Shown: positions 15,829 to 23,328 of the stretch, one piece after another
Layout: each line of letters opens with the position of its first letter
How positions within the stretch are numbered: the first letter of the stretch is position 1
Notes under the pieces: generated by a model
Seen by the model: the letters and a program-made list of their open reading frames with translations, nothing else
Databases searched by the model: none
What the model was told of the DNA's origin: nothing
Position numbers and translations under genes: made by a program
NCBI GenBank assembly: GCA_002309715.1
Contig: DBXW01000009.1
Span: 4,936-44,058 of the forward strand
DNA length: 39,123 nt
Source of the DNA: Candidatus Avelusimicrobium cornigerorum
GTDB taxonomy: Bacteria; Elusimicrobiota; Elusimicrobia; Elusimicrobiales; Elusimicrobiaceae
Direction: 5' to 3'

Positions 15829-16707
15829 TTAATGGCCCTCTTTTTTTACGGTCAAACTGATCCAATACGCCCCCGCCCCGGTAAGGAGCATCCCGGACAG
15901 TTGGGTAAGCGTGGGGACTTCTAGCCCCAAAGCGGCGGAAAGCAATAGGGATAACACCGGATAAGATAAATAAATAGCGGTTACCTTGCTTAAATCTAAC
16001 GCGCGGATGGCTTTGTACCACACCACCATCGCCAGGCCGTATTTAAAAATACCGGTATATCCCAAAACACTAAACATTTGCAGTGTAGGTTTTAACACAA
16101 ACGGCTCCCGCATCAAAAGCATGATTGCCAGAATAATTACAAGAGCAGGCAAAGCAAACAAGTTGCGCGCCATGCCGATTAAGCGGTAGTCTAAATTTTT
16201 AGGTAATTTTTTAGCCACCGCCGAGCCGGCCTGTAACATCCATGTACTTCCGACGATAAGCAAGTCTCCGGTCCAGCGCGGCGTGTAGTGCCCTTTTAAC
16301 AAAATAATCAGCACCCCTGCCACGATAAGTGCGCACCCGGCCAGTTGATTTTTGCTGGGAATTTCGCGCAAGAAAACAGCGGCAATAAGAAGTGAATAAA
16401 ACAGTTCCGATTGTTGCAAAATAGCGGCATTTCCCGGCGTAGTGTAGTGAAGCGCAATGAGTGAAATGGTAAACGGCAAGGCCGTGCCGAACGTGCCGAT
16501 AAATAAAAATTTCCAACGCGTTTTGGGGGCTAACAGTTCCCCCCATTTTTGGTTTTTATGTATCCACGGCGTAAAATACAACACACCGATAAGCGTGCCT
16601 AAAAAAACAAGCAAGGCGGGGCTAATGACACCCACCGCAAATTTTCCCGCCACCGGGGACAATCCCACAATGGCCCAACAAACCCATGCGGCTACTAACG
16701 GGGACAT
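15829..16707 (-). CDS. EamA/DMT-superfamily transporter (second copy)
   Basis: A 292-residue, ten-helix membrane protein resembling the neighbour at 14897-15790 throughout (for example FIGTFGTALPFTI here against GMGTFGTALPMTV there). This points to an old tandem duplication. ATG 16707 is preferred over the GTG at 16713 because AAGGAG lies 5 nt before it. It is the first gene of a minus-strand operon that runs down to the helical protein and perhaps the GYF-domain gene. The substrate is unknown. Confidence 0.88.
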   Translation of the reverse strand: MSPLVAAWVCWAIVGLSPVAGKFAVGVISPALLVFLGTLIGVLYFTPWIHKNQKWGELLAPKTRWKFLFIGTFGTALPFTISLIALHYTTPGNAAILQQSELFYSLLIAAVFLREIPSKNQLAGCALIVAGVLIILLKGHYTPRWTGDLLIVGSTWMLQAGSAVAKKLPKNLDYRLIGMARNLFALPALVIILAIMLLMREPFVLKPTLQMFSVLGYTGIFKYGLAMVVWYKAIRALDLSKVTAIYLSYPVLSLLLSAALGLEVPTLTQLSGMLLTGAGAYWISLTVKKEGH

Positions 16708-16793
16708 ATACACTCCTTTTTCCGACGGAATATGTATATTATAGCAGTTTTAGAAAAAGAGTAGGGAAACACCTAACGCGGATAAAATTTAAA

Positions 16794-16816
16794 CCCCCGA
16801 GCATAAAACCCGGGGG
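16794..16816 (-). terminator. CCCCCG-type terminator of the second pilin
   Basis: CCCCCGAG (16794-16801) pairs imperfectly with CCCGGGGG (16809-16816), with A/T-rich flanks. It lies about 30 bases past the pilin stop. Confidence 0.7.
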
Positions 16817-16849
16817 ACTGGTTTGTAATGAAAATTTAATTAGGGGAAC

Positions 16850-17374
16850 TTAATCTTCAATTTCTGCCGCCGAACAAGCAGAACTACCATTACCAAGAGC
16901 ATCTACTAATGCTTGACAGGATATGCGACCTATTTTATCATATCCTCTTATATCTTCCGTCCACGTTTTCCCGTCAGATGTGCTTGCCGCTGCTTTAAGA
17001 TGGCGTGGAGACAGAACCCCTTGCGTTTTTGTCCGGTGGATAGAGAGATCGCAACTTAAAGGGGAGCAAGAAAAATTAAAACCATAGTATTTACTAAAGC
17101 ACCAAGAGTCTCCTTCCGGGCAAGTCAACCCCGCCGTTAAATCCATATCAAATCCGCCATCTCTAAACGACACCGTTTCCCCGGTTGAAGCCAGGAAATA
17201 CATACTGGCCGCCCTTTTGACATTTCCCACAAAGGTTGTTAGTTCCGCAGCGTGTGCTTTTTCCACCGCTTTTTGATATTGCGGCAACGCAATAGCGGCC
17301 AATATACCTATGATTAAAACCACTACCAAGAGTTCAATGAGCGTAAAGCCCTTTTTACAACAATTATTTTTCAT
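16850..17374 (-). CDS. Type IV pilin / pseudopilin (second copy)
   Basis: A 174-residue prepilin. A 9-residue leader ends in KKG before FTLIELLVV, Glu5 is present, and the helix reads IIGILAAIALPQYQKAVEK. The first 30 residues are almost identical to the pilin at 8440-8979, while the globular part is unrelated in sequence apart from being cysteine-rich (cysteines in LTCPE, SWCFS, FSCSP, LSCDL, ISCQA and SACSA). This is the pattern of a multigene pilin family with conserved assembly helix and variable head. AGGAGA lies 7 nt before the ATG. Its promoter is the same module as the other pilin but with a shorter T tract. Confidence 0.92.
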   Translation of the reverse strand: MKNNCCKKGFTLIELLVVVLIIGILAAIALPQYQKAVEKAHAAELTTFVGNVKRAASMYFLASTGETVSFRDGGFDMDLTAGLTCPEGDSWCFSKYYGFNFSCSPLSCDLSIHRTKTQGVLSPRHLKAAASTSDGKTWTEDIRGYDKIGRISCQALVDALGNGSSACSAAEIED

Positions 17375-17382
17375 TTTATTTC

Positions 17383-17458
17383 TCCTAGTTTAAATTTCCG
17401 ACAAAATCATTATATAAAAAAACAAATCAATAGAAATTTTACCGGCACAAAAACAACC
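17383..17458 (-). promoter_or_regulatory. Pilin promoter module with T7 spacer tract
   Basis: The minus strand has TTGATT (17430-17425) and TATAAT (17414-17409) separated by only 10 bp: TG, seven T, then A. Both flanking blocks are the same as in the module at 8980-9072. With this spacer the promoter should be weak or off; eight more T would restore the 18-bp spacing of the sister gene. Confidence 0.65.
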
Positions 17459-17472
17459 CATCAAATAAAGCC

Positions 17473-17556
17473 GTCATCCTGAACCGTCGCCTTTATACCG
17501 CTTGGCGACGCCCCGCAAGGTTGTTATGCGGGATCTAATTATGAATATTCAGGATC
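17473..17556. repeat. Palindromic intergenic element
   Basis: ATCCTGAA (17476-17483) and TTCAGGAT (17548-17555) are perfect inverted repeats about 65 bp apart, with a GC-rich centre containing smaller hairpins (for example GTCGC near 17486 with GCGAC near 17505). It resembles the GTCATCCTGA-type dispersed palindromes of many bacterial genomes. The sequence differs from the element at 9099. Confidence 0.55.
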
Positions 17557-17585
17557 TTCCACGCACCGCCGTTAGTTAACGCAGT

Positions 17586-17614
17586 TTGCCGCACCATAGG
17601 TATTTTATTATAAT
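17586..17614 (+). promoter_or_regulatory. Promoter of the small anchored protein
   Basis: TTGCCG (17586-17591), 17-bp spacer, TATAAT (17609-17614); 35 bases before ATG 17650. Confidence 0.6.
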
Positions 17615-17649
17615 CAAAGGAATAGAAGATAATACTAGGAAAAACAAAA

Positions 17650-18093
17650 ATGAAAATAAAATGTTTAATCAAAGATGTTTTCTACGACGGTTGTTTAAAA
17701 GAGATTGATTTTACGTTACGGAATTTAACAGATAAAACCATCAAATATTATACGTTCACGTTTCTTTTTTACAACCGGGTAGGTGATTTGGAAACACCGG
17801 AAGAGGGTTTTTCATACGAATTTATGGGGCCGGTATTACCCCACCAAGAAATTTCCCATATATGCGACGATATTGATCATGATACTGATCATTTTGCCTT
17901 CCGCAGCAAACTAATAAAACTGAAAATTCAATATATGGACAACAGTGTTGAAACTTTTTCAAGAAAGCAAATAGATTTACAAGAAGAAAGAGAGGATAGA
18001 GATTTAGAAATGAAAAACACCGAATTCGCCTTGGCACTAATACTAGGGGCCATAGTGTTGTTGGGGTTGGTATTCATGGTATTTTTTCTTTAA
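17650..18093 (+). CDS. Small C-terminally anchored membrane protein, unknown
   Basis: A 147-residue protein. Residues 1-105 look like a beta-sandwich domain (alternating strands KEIDFTLRNLTDKTIKYYTF, then FRSKLIKLKIQY). A charged linker follows (QEEREDRDLEM, about 110-120) and then one membrane helix (about 124-146) at the very C-terminus. No N-terminal signal is present, so the domain is probably cytoplasmic and tail-anchored. No family recognised. AGGA lies about 10 nt before the ATG. It is monocistronic between its own promoter and a terminator shared with uvrC. Confidence 0.7.
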   Translation: MKIKCLIKDVFYDGCLKEIDFTLRNLTDKTIKYYTFTFLFYNRVGDLETPEEGFSYEFMGPVLPHQEISHICDDIDHDTDHFAFRSKLIKLKIQYMDNSVETFSRKQIDLQEEREDRDLEMKNTEFALALILGAIVLLGLVFMVFFL

Positions 18094-18098
18094 CTTAA

Positions 18099-18126
18099 AA
18101 ACCCCGGAGATATCTTCGGTTTTTTT
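18099..18126. terminator. Terminator between converging genes
   Basis: ACCCCGGAG pairs with CTTCGGT across a 4-nt loop (one bulge), flanked by A4 on the left and T7 on the right, so it can act in both directions. Confidence 0.65.
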
Positions 18127-18131
18127 AAGGC

Positions 18132-19502
18132 TTATTGATTTCTTCCGGCGGGATCATATCCGTCTATCAGACCTTCTTGTTTTTCGTGACCGTGCAATTC
18201 CCCCTTGTTACGCAATTTGCGGTGATACGTGATAGCGAAACGATGGACTTCGTCGCGTATTTCCATCAAAAGATTTAAGGCAGGGTCTCCCATAGGCAAT
18301 TTAATACTTTCCGCCGCGCCGGGCAAATAAATACCTTCGTGTGTTTCGGCCAATGCGATAAAAGGGATGTATATGCCCGCGCGCTCAAACGCATTTAAGG
18401 CTGCGGTAATTTGACTTTTCCCGCCGTCTAACAAAATCAAATCGGGCGCGTGCGCCATATCTTTTTTAATCTGGCGCAACCGCCGGTAAACACTTTCTTC
18501 CATCATTCTGAAATCACTTCCGCCGCGCGCGGGCAATTTGGAACGGATTTTAAAACGCCGGTAATGCTCGTGATTTTTCTCTCCGTTAATATAGCACACA
18601 ACACACCCTACGGCTTCGCGCCCGAATAAATGCGAGTTATCAAAAGCCTCTATATGCGCCGGCAATTTTTTTAGGCCGATTACTTCGGCCAACCGCTTGA
18701 GTTTGTCGGTATTTTTCATAGCGGTAATAATTTTTTCGTCTTTAAATTTTCCCACCAACACCCGCTCTTTCATATGTTCCAATGCTTGTAGAAAATTACG
18801 AAAAACAGCCGCTTGCTCGTACTCTAATTTACCGGCATGTGTTTTCATAAGCACGGTTAATTTTTCGGATATATCTCCAAAATTTCCGTCTAAAAAATCA
18901 GCCATCCGTTGAACCAATGCACGATAATCCGGGTAAGAAATTTTCCCTGCGCAAGGCGCCGGACATTGACCGGTATGGTAGTAAATGCACGTGTTAATTT
19001 TTAAGGGAGCCAATGGTTTTTGACGTGAAAAACTCCACTTGCAAGGCCGTAACGGAGCGTACTTGCTTTTCCATAAAAAGCGCATCAGATGCTTGACTAT
19101 ACTTGATTTTGGATACGGCCCGAAATACAAATCTTTTCCTTTTATAACACGCCTTGTCAGCACCAAACGCGGATAATCTTCACTCATGGTAATTTTTAAG
19201 TAAGGATAACTTTTACCGTCTTTCCCCAGCGAATTAAAAAACGGTTGATATTCTTTAATTAGTTTTTCTTCCAACACCAACGCGTCTCGTTCGCTATCGC
19301 AAGTCACGTAATCAATTTTGGCAATTAGGGGTAATAGGCTGGGCAATTTCCACCCGCGGGAGTATAAGTTGGATTCTTGAAAATACTGTTTTACCCGGTC
19401 GGATAAATTCTTTGCTTTCCCGACGTAAATAATCACACCCGATTTATCACGCATAATGTACACGCCGGGCTGATGGGGTAAAATATTGATTCGCGGATCC
19501 AT
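18132..19502 (-). CDS. uvrC: Excinuclease ABC subunit C, short form
   Basis: A 456-residue protein. The N-terminal GIY-YIG nuclease domain (about 10-90; PGVYIMRD...VIIYVGKAKNL) makes the 3' incision. The UVR motif for UvrB contact follows (about 190-225), then the RNase H-like 5' nuclease with its Asp in AFDNSH, Asp in LLDGGKSQ and His in EVHRF. The usual C-terminal tandem helix-hairpin-helix DNA-binding domain is absent: the protein stops about 20 residues after HRKLRNK, where typical UvrC (about 600 residues) continues. ATG 19502 is chosen because the longer frame has no ribosome-binding site and an extended -10 box lies 6 nt upstream, so the mRNA is probably leaderless. Confidence 0.88.
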   Translation of the reverse strand: MDPRINILPHQPGVYIMRDKSGVIIYVGKAKNLSDRVKQYFQESNLYSRGWKLPSLLPLIAKIDYVTCDSERDALVLEEKLIKEYQPFFNSLGKDGKSYPYLKITMSEDYPRLVLTRRVIKGKDLYFGPYPKSSIVKHLMRFLWKSKYAPLRPCKWSFSRQKPLAPLKINTCIYYHTGQCPAPCAGKISYPDYRALVQRMADFLDGNFGDISEKLTVLMKTHAGKLEYEQAAVFRNFLQALEHMKERVLVGKFKDEKIITAMKNTDKLKRLAEVIGLKKLPAHIEAFDNSHLFGREAVGCVVCYINGEKNHEHYRRFKIRSKLPARGGSDFRMMEESVYRRLRQIKKDMAHAPDLILLDGGKSQITAALNAFERAGIYIPFIALAETHEGIYLPGAAESIKLPMGDPALNLLMEIRDEVHRFAITYHRKLRNKGELHGHEKQEGLIDGYDPAGRNQ

Positions 19503-19508
19503 ACGTAC

Positions 19509-19517
19509 AGTATAACA
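19509..19517 (-). promoter_or_regulatory. Extended -10 promoter of uvrC, leaderless start
   Basis: The minus strand reads TGT then TATACT (19514-19509), 6 nt before ATG 19502. Confidence 0.6.
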
Positions 19518-19546
19518 TTTCACTTGCCGTGACGCACGCGCGGCTC

Positions 19547-19576
19547 TTGACCACCGCACAAAAAATTAACTAAAAT
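19547..19576 (+). promoter_or_regulatory. Promoter of rpsT
   Basis: TTGACC (19547-19552), 18-bp spacer, TAAAAT (19571-19576). Confidence 0.55.
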
Positions 19577-19612
19577 ATATGTACCGATTTTTACATAGAG
19601 GAATTATTACAA

Positions 19613-19888
19613 ATGGCAAAATTAAAAACTGGTAGACACACTAGCGCCATCAAAGCGCAACGCCAAGCCGTAAAAAGAACTTCGGCCAACAAAGGCTTAA
19701 CCAAGAAAGTTCGCTTGGCCACCAAAACGGTAAAAACGTCCGCGGCTAAAAAAGCAGCCACGCTCAAAGAGGACTTGAAAAAAGCAAACTCTTGCATTGA
19801 CAAGGCCGCTAAAAAGAAAGTAATTCATTGGAAAACGGCCGCCCGCAAGAAATCTCGCTTGGCTAAAGCCGCTAACAAGGCTAAATAA
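19613..19888 (+). CDS. rpsT: 30S ribosomal protein S20
   Basis: A 91-residue, strongly basic helical protein. It binds the 5' domain and helix 44 of 16S rRNA early in 30S assembly. MAKLKTGRHTSAIKAQRQAVKR at the start and KKKVIHWKTAARKKSRLAKAAN near the end fit the S20 three-helix bundle, and the length is normal. GAGG lies 10-13 nt before the ATG. It is monocistronic with its own promoter and a strong terminator, divergent from uvrC. Confidence 0.93.
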   Translation: MAKLKTGRHTSAIKAQRQAVKRTSANKGLTKKVRLATKTVKTSAAKKAATLKEDLKKANSCIDKAAKKKVIHWKTAARKKSRLAKAANKAK

Positions 19889-19902
19889 GTTTAAAAATAA
19901 CG

Positions 19903-19934
19903 AACTCCCCGGAGATTTATCTCCGGGGAGTTTT
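19903..19934 (+). terminator. Terminator of rpsT
   Basis: A perfect 12-bp stem, ACTCCCCGGAGA with TCTCCGGGGAGT, then T7. Confidence 0.92.
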
Positions 19935-19965
19935 TTTATCTTAATTTCCCCGGATAAGATTTGGT

Positions 19966-20000
19966 TTAAAAAACTCCGCGTTTGTCATCAAACGCGGAGT
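19966..20000 (-). terminator. Terminator of the Ala/Gly-rich secreted protein gene
   Basis: ACTCCGCGTTTG (19973-19984) pairs with CAAACGCGGAGT (19989-20000) across a 4-nt loop. On the minus strand it is followed by T6. Confidence 0.88.
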
Positions 20001-20022
20001 CCATAAACCGACTAATACAAAT

Positions 20023-20682
20023 TTATTTTTTCTTGCCTGCGGCGGCCCCACCGGCACCACCCATCAGAGCCGATAAATCAGGCATCCCGGCCGGCATTGC
20101 GGGCATCGCCGCGCCACCCGGCGCAGCACCACCGGCAGCACTGCCTGTCATAGCCCCTAACGCGCCCATCATATTTTGCATCCCTTGCAACTGCCCCATC
20201 ATTCCTTGCATTTGAGCCATCGCAGCGGCAGGATCGGCTTGAGCGGCCCCCTTTTCTGCTTCGGCCGCAGCAGGTTGTTCCTTAGCCGGAGCATTCGCCG
20301 CCGGCGCAGCCTTGGGAGCAGCCGTTTTGGCACTTTTTTGCGCAGTAGGCGCAGCACCTTGCGCGGCATTGCCGGCATTATCACTTGCAACGCCTAATGC
20401 GGCCATGGCGTTTTTGGCTTTAGCCTCGCCATCATTGGCTTGAGCAGCCGTTTGAGTTTGCACGGTTGCGGTCTGCACACCTTTGCGCCAACCGCCCGAA
20501 CGCGCGCCATAACTGGTAAAACTGCGCGTTTGAACACCTTGTTGTCCGGGAACGCCGGCTTGGTCTTTATTTTCTTCTTGTTGAGTACCCGAAGAAAACT
20601 TTGCCCGCGACACACCCACCGTCTGATACGCCACAGCCGGCACTGTCAACGCAATTAACACAACAATTAGAATAGATTTCAT
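20023..20682 (-). CDS. Secreted Ala/Gly/Met/Pro-rich low-complexity protein
   Basis: A 219-residue protein with a signal peptide (MKSILIVVLIALTVPAVA, cut near 18). The middle (about 85-150) is an Ala/Pro/Lys linker. The C-terminal part has a run with Met/Gln at close spacing (MAQMQGMMGQLQGMQNMMG) followed by Gly/Ala-rich sequence and a KKK end. No family recognised; it probably works in the periplasm or outside. It has the best promoter of the window and a full AAAGGAGG ribosome-binding site, so strong expression is expected. Its composition, rather than a fold, is the striking part. Confidence 0.75.
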   Translation of the reverse strand: MKSILIVVLIALTVPAVAYQTVGVSRAKFSSGTQQEENKDQAGVPGQQGVQTRSFTSYGARSGGWRKGVQTATVQTQTAAQANDGEAKAKNAMAALGVASDNAGNAAQGAAPTAQKSAKTAAPKAAPAANAPAKEQPAAAEAEKGAAQADPAAAMAQMQGMMGQLQGMQNMMGALGAMTGSAAGGAAPGGAAMPAMPAGMPDLSALMGGAGGAAAGKKK

Positions 20683-20715
20683 AACACGCCCTCCTTTAAA
20701 TTTCCCTTACTTTAT

Positions 20716-20743
20716 AGTATAGGTTTATTTCGTCTTTTGTCAA
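20716..20743 (-). promoter_or_regulatory. Near-consensus promoter
   Basis: The minus strand has TTGACA (20743-20738), 16-bp spacer, TATACT (20721-20716). Confidence 0.75.
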
Positions 20744-20750
20744 GGATAAA

Positions 20751-22079
20751 TCACTTCACTTTAAATGTTAAATTTTCCGGGATATCCAGAATTTCCGGGT
20801 GGTGCGAGCGCACACTAAACGTGCGGTCTTTATACGAACGGAGTTTGGCTAATTCTTCATCAGAAAAACTCATTTGCAGAAGCCCTTCCCTAAACCAACC
20901 ACCGCGACACGGAACATCTTCTAACACGGGTTGCCCTTGATGCAAAATATCCACTTTCCAGGTACTTCTAAATTGTATCCAATAGGGAATGTTCTTTTTA
21001 TCCGTTTGTAATGTTAAATCAGTTTCCCCCAAATGTTCGCGTCCCTCTTTTATCGGAGCGTCCTTTCCCCAATATAAAGCCGTTACCCGAAAAGGGAGCA
21101 ACGGGGGCCTATCGGAAGTGTCCGTCGGAGTAATGGGCTGCAAAGGCCCGCCGTTTATATGTTTTCTTAGAAACTCAATACAATCATCCCATACGACTTC
21201 ATGCCCCAAATTGGGATAGGTGTGCGTTTGTACATTGGGGGCGTACAAAGCCAACAACTCCCTTACTTGACGCCATGTTTGTTGTAAATTTACATCTCCG
21301 TAAAGCTGTTTAACAACGGCACGTTCCTCATCACTGTAAACGTGATTATAAGGAAGCGGGTCATTATAATCATCTCCTCCGCTAACGTATAAAATAGGAA
21401 TTTTTTGCCAGTTTTTCCTATCAAAAGATTTTCCCGCATATTTTTTCATATTCCACACTCCTACGGGATAAATCAACGAAATATCTTTATATGTATCCAC
21501 GGGCAAGGTCGCGTATTGCATACTTCCGACGGCTACAGCAATAATATGCTTCGGTTGAAGCATTGCCAAACGCCAGCCAAAAGCCGCCGGTGTAGAAAAC
21601 CCCGTCACTAAAAATTTTTTCTGCGTACGCAAACCGCGCTTTTTAAGTTGCGCGCGCGCATCATCCAACATAGCCAACACTTGCTTATCCAAGTGAGCAA
21701 ACGGCCCGTCTTGTAATTTAAAAACAGCGCGGTTTAATTGGCGCGTATGAAAAGGTTCCTTATCTTGCAATAAAAGCGGTACAAGCAAAGGAACGCCTAA
21801 TTTATCCGCAAACTTATAATAATTACCGTTATCGCGCAAATCGTTTTTGACGGTCTCTTCCAATTCTTTTACCGAATTTTCCACATCTTCATTATTCATT
21901 TCAAATAAAATCGGTAACTTTTTGGATGTGTCCATCGTCGTGGGCAAATAGAGCGCATAGCCCCAGTGAAAGCCTTTTCCCGGGCTGGCGGGGAAGGTTA
22001 AAATTTCGCCGGTGGACTCGGCACGCAACGCCGGGCCGAAAAGCAAAACCGTCAACACACAAAGAATAAGTTTTTTCAT
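20751..22079 (-). CDS. Secreted alpha/beta-hydrolase-like protein
   Basis: A 442-residue protein with a signal peptide (about 1-20, ending LRA). The first 310 residues look like an alpha/beta hydrolase of the secreted esterase / PHB-depolymerase type. The nucleophile elbow is G160-F-S162-T-P, where the last Gly of GxSxG is Pro. Candidate acids are Asp236/Asp239 (GGDDYND), and His293 lies in NLGHEVVW. Residues about 315-442 form an extra beta-rich domain, perhaps for binding. The substrate is unknown; an ester or peptide of the envelope or gut is a guess. The start codon lies 6 nt after an extended -10 box, so the mRNA is likely leaderless. It is divergent from the flavoprotein gene with only 38 bp between the two ATGs. 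Confidence 0.72.
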   Translation of the reverse strand: MKKLILCVLTVLLFGPALRAESTGEILTFPASPGKGFHWGYALYLPTTMDTSKKLPILFEMNNEDVENSVKELEETVKNDLRDNGNYYKFADKLGVPLLVPLLLQDKEPFHTRQLNRAVFKLQDGPFAHLDKQVLAMLDDARAQLKKRGLRTQKKFLVTGFSTPAAFGWRLAMLQPKHIIAVAVGSMQYATLPVDTYKDISLIYPVGVWNMKKYAGKSFDRKNWQKIPILYVSGGDDYNDPLPYNHVYSDEERAVVKQLYGDVNLQQTWRQVRELLALYAPNVQTHTYPNLGHEVVWDDCIEFLRKHINGGPLQPITPTDTSDRPPLLPFRVTALYWGKDAPIKEGREHLGETDLTLQTDKKNIPYWIQFRSTWKVDILHQGQPVLEDVPCRGGWFREGLLQMSFSDEELAKLRSYKDRTFSVRSHHPEILDIPENLTFKVK

Positions 22080-22085
22080 ACTCTC

Positions 22086-22110
22086 AGTATAGCAAAATTT
22101 TTGCTACACT
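22086..22110. promoter_or_regulatory. Palindromic divergent double promoter
   Basis: AGTATAGCA on the left (minus-strand TGC-TATACT, 22091-22086) and TGCTACACT on the right (TACACT 22105-22110) face away from each other as an inverted repeat. The ATGs are 6 nt (minus) and 7 nt (plus) from their -10 boxes. Each promoter's -35 zone overlaps the other's -10 box, so the two should compete for polymerase. Confidence 0.65.
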
Positions 22111-22117
22111 ATACGTA

Positions 22118-23326
22118 ATGGAAAACTCAATTTATAATGTAATCATTATCGGGGCGGGCGCGAGCGGGCTACTCTGCGCGCGGGAATGTGCGCGCGGCGG
22201 CCTTCGCACCTTGGTATTAGAAAAGGAACAAACCCCCGGACGCAAAATTTTGGTTACGGGCAACGGGCGGTGCAACCTGACAAACGCCCGCGTCGCGCCC
22301 GCGTTTTATCAGGGCGAAGCCGACCTTATTTCTTCCGCACTTACCCAATTTCCCTACCAAAAATGCCGGGCATATTTTGAAGATTTAGGTATCCTGTTAA
22401 TAGAAGAAGGGCAAGGCCGCATTTTCCCGCAAACGGGTAAATCTACCGCCGTTGTAGAGCCGTTAAAATTAGCCGTTTCGGAAAGCGGCGCGGACATTTT
22501 GACCGGGCAAACGGTAACTAAAATTAAATGCGGAAAAACTTTTAATATCACTACTCAAACCGGGCAAACTTTTCAAGCGCGCCGCGTGGTGCTTGCGTGC
22601 GGCTCGTGCGCGTATCCGCAAATCGGTGCGACAAGCAGCGGCTATGAACTGGCACAAAAATTAGGTCATACTATTATTGCCCCGCGCCCGACGTTAAGCG
22701 GGCTCGTGCTTAAAGAAAATTTCTCGCGTTTATCGGGCATACGCGCGCAAGTAAAACTAACCGCCCCCGGCGTGCAAACACAAGGCGAAATCATTTTTAC
22801 TGCCTACGGTATCAACGGCCCGGCCGCGTTAAACGCAAGCGGCATTATTACCCGCGCATTAGACGGCGGGAATATGCCGCTACACATCAATTTTCTGCCC
22901 GACGTACCCAACGCACACGCTTTTTTTGAGGAACGTTTAAAACGCTTTGCGGACAGACGCCCGAAAGATTTTTTCGCCGGCGTGTTACACGAATCTATCG
23001 CTAATTTACTGATTGATTTTAAGGGACTACGTAAAAATAAACCCATGCGTGAACAATCAGCCAACACGTTAAGAAGTGCGTTTGATACCGTCGCAGCGTG
23101 GCCGGCAACCGTTACTGCTTTGCGCCCGTGGAACGAAGCCATGGCCGCGGCAGGGGGTGTAAAAACGAGCGAAATAAACTATAATACATTTGAGTCCCTT
23201 TGCTGCCCGGGCCTGTACGTAACAGGTGAATTATTGGATGTAGACGGACAAAGCGGCGGATTTAATTTACATTTTGCTTGGGCAAGCGGATTTGTCGCCG
23301 CGCAGAATTTAGTTAAGGAGAAATAA
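22118..23326 (+). CDS. YhiN/HI0933-family flavoprotein
   Basis: A 402-residue FAD-binding protein. The N-terminal Rossmann motif is GAGASG (12-17), and the family hallmark GRKILVTGNGRCNLTN follows at 41-56. The second FAD contact GGFNLHFAWASGF lies near the C-terminus. The family (HI0933-like, including BaiN/YhiN) is cytoplasmic; the E. coli member has a reported role in uptake and breakdown of secreted or extracellular DNA precursors in some studies, but the biochemical activity is poorly known. It is in an operon with the repeat protein 2 nt downstream and is probably leaderless. Confidence 0.88.
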   Translation: MENSIYNVIIIGAGASGLLCARECARGGLRTLVLEKEQTPGRKILVTGNGRCNLTNARVAPAFYQGEADLISSALTQFPYQKCRAYFEDLGILLIEEGQGRIFPQTGKSTAVVEPLKLAVSESGADILTGQTVTKIKCGKTFNITTQTGQTFQARRVVLACGSCAYPQIGATSSGYELAQKLGHTIIAPRPTLSGLVLKENFSRLSGIRAQVKLTAPGVQTQGEIIFTAYGINGPAALNASGIITRALDGGNMPLHINFLPDVPNAHAFFEERLKRFADRRPKDFFAGVLHESIANLLIDFKGLRKNKPMREQSANTLRSAFDTVAAWPATVTALRPWNEAMAAAGGVKTSEINYNTFESLCCPGLYVTGELLDVDGQSGGFNLHFAWASGFVAAQNLVKEK

Positions 23327-23328
23327 AT

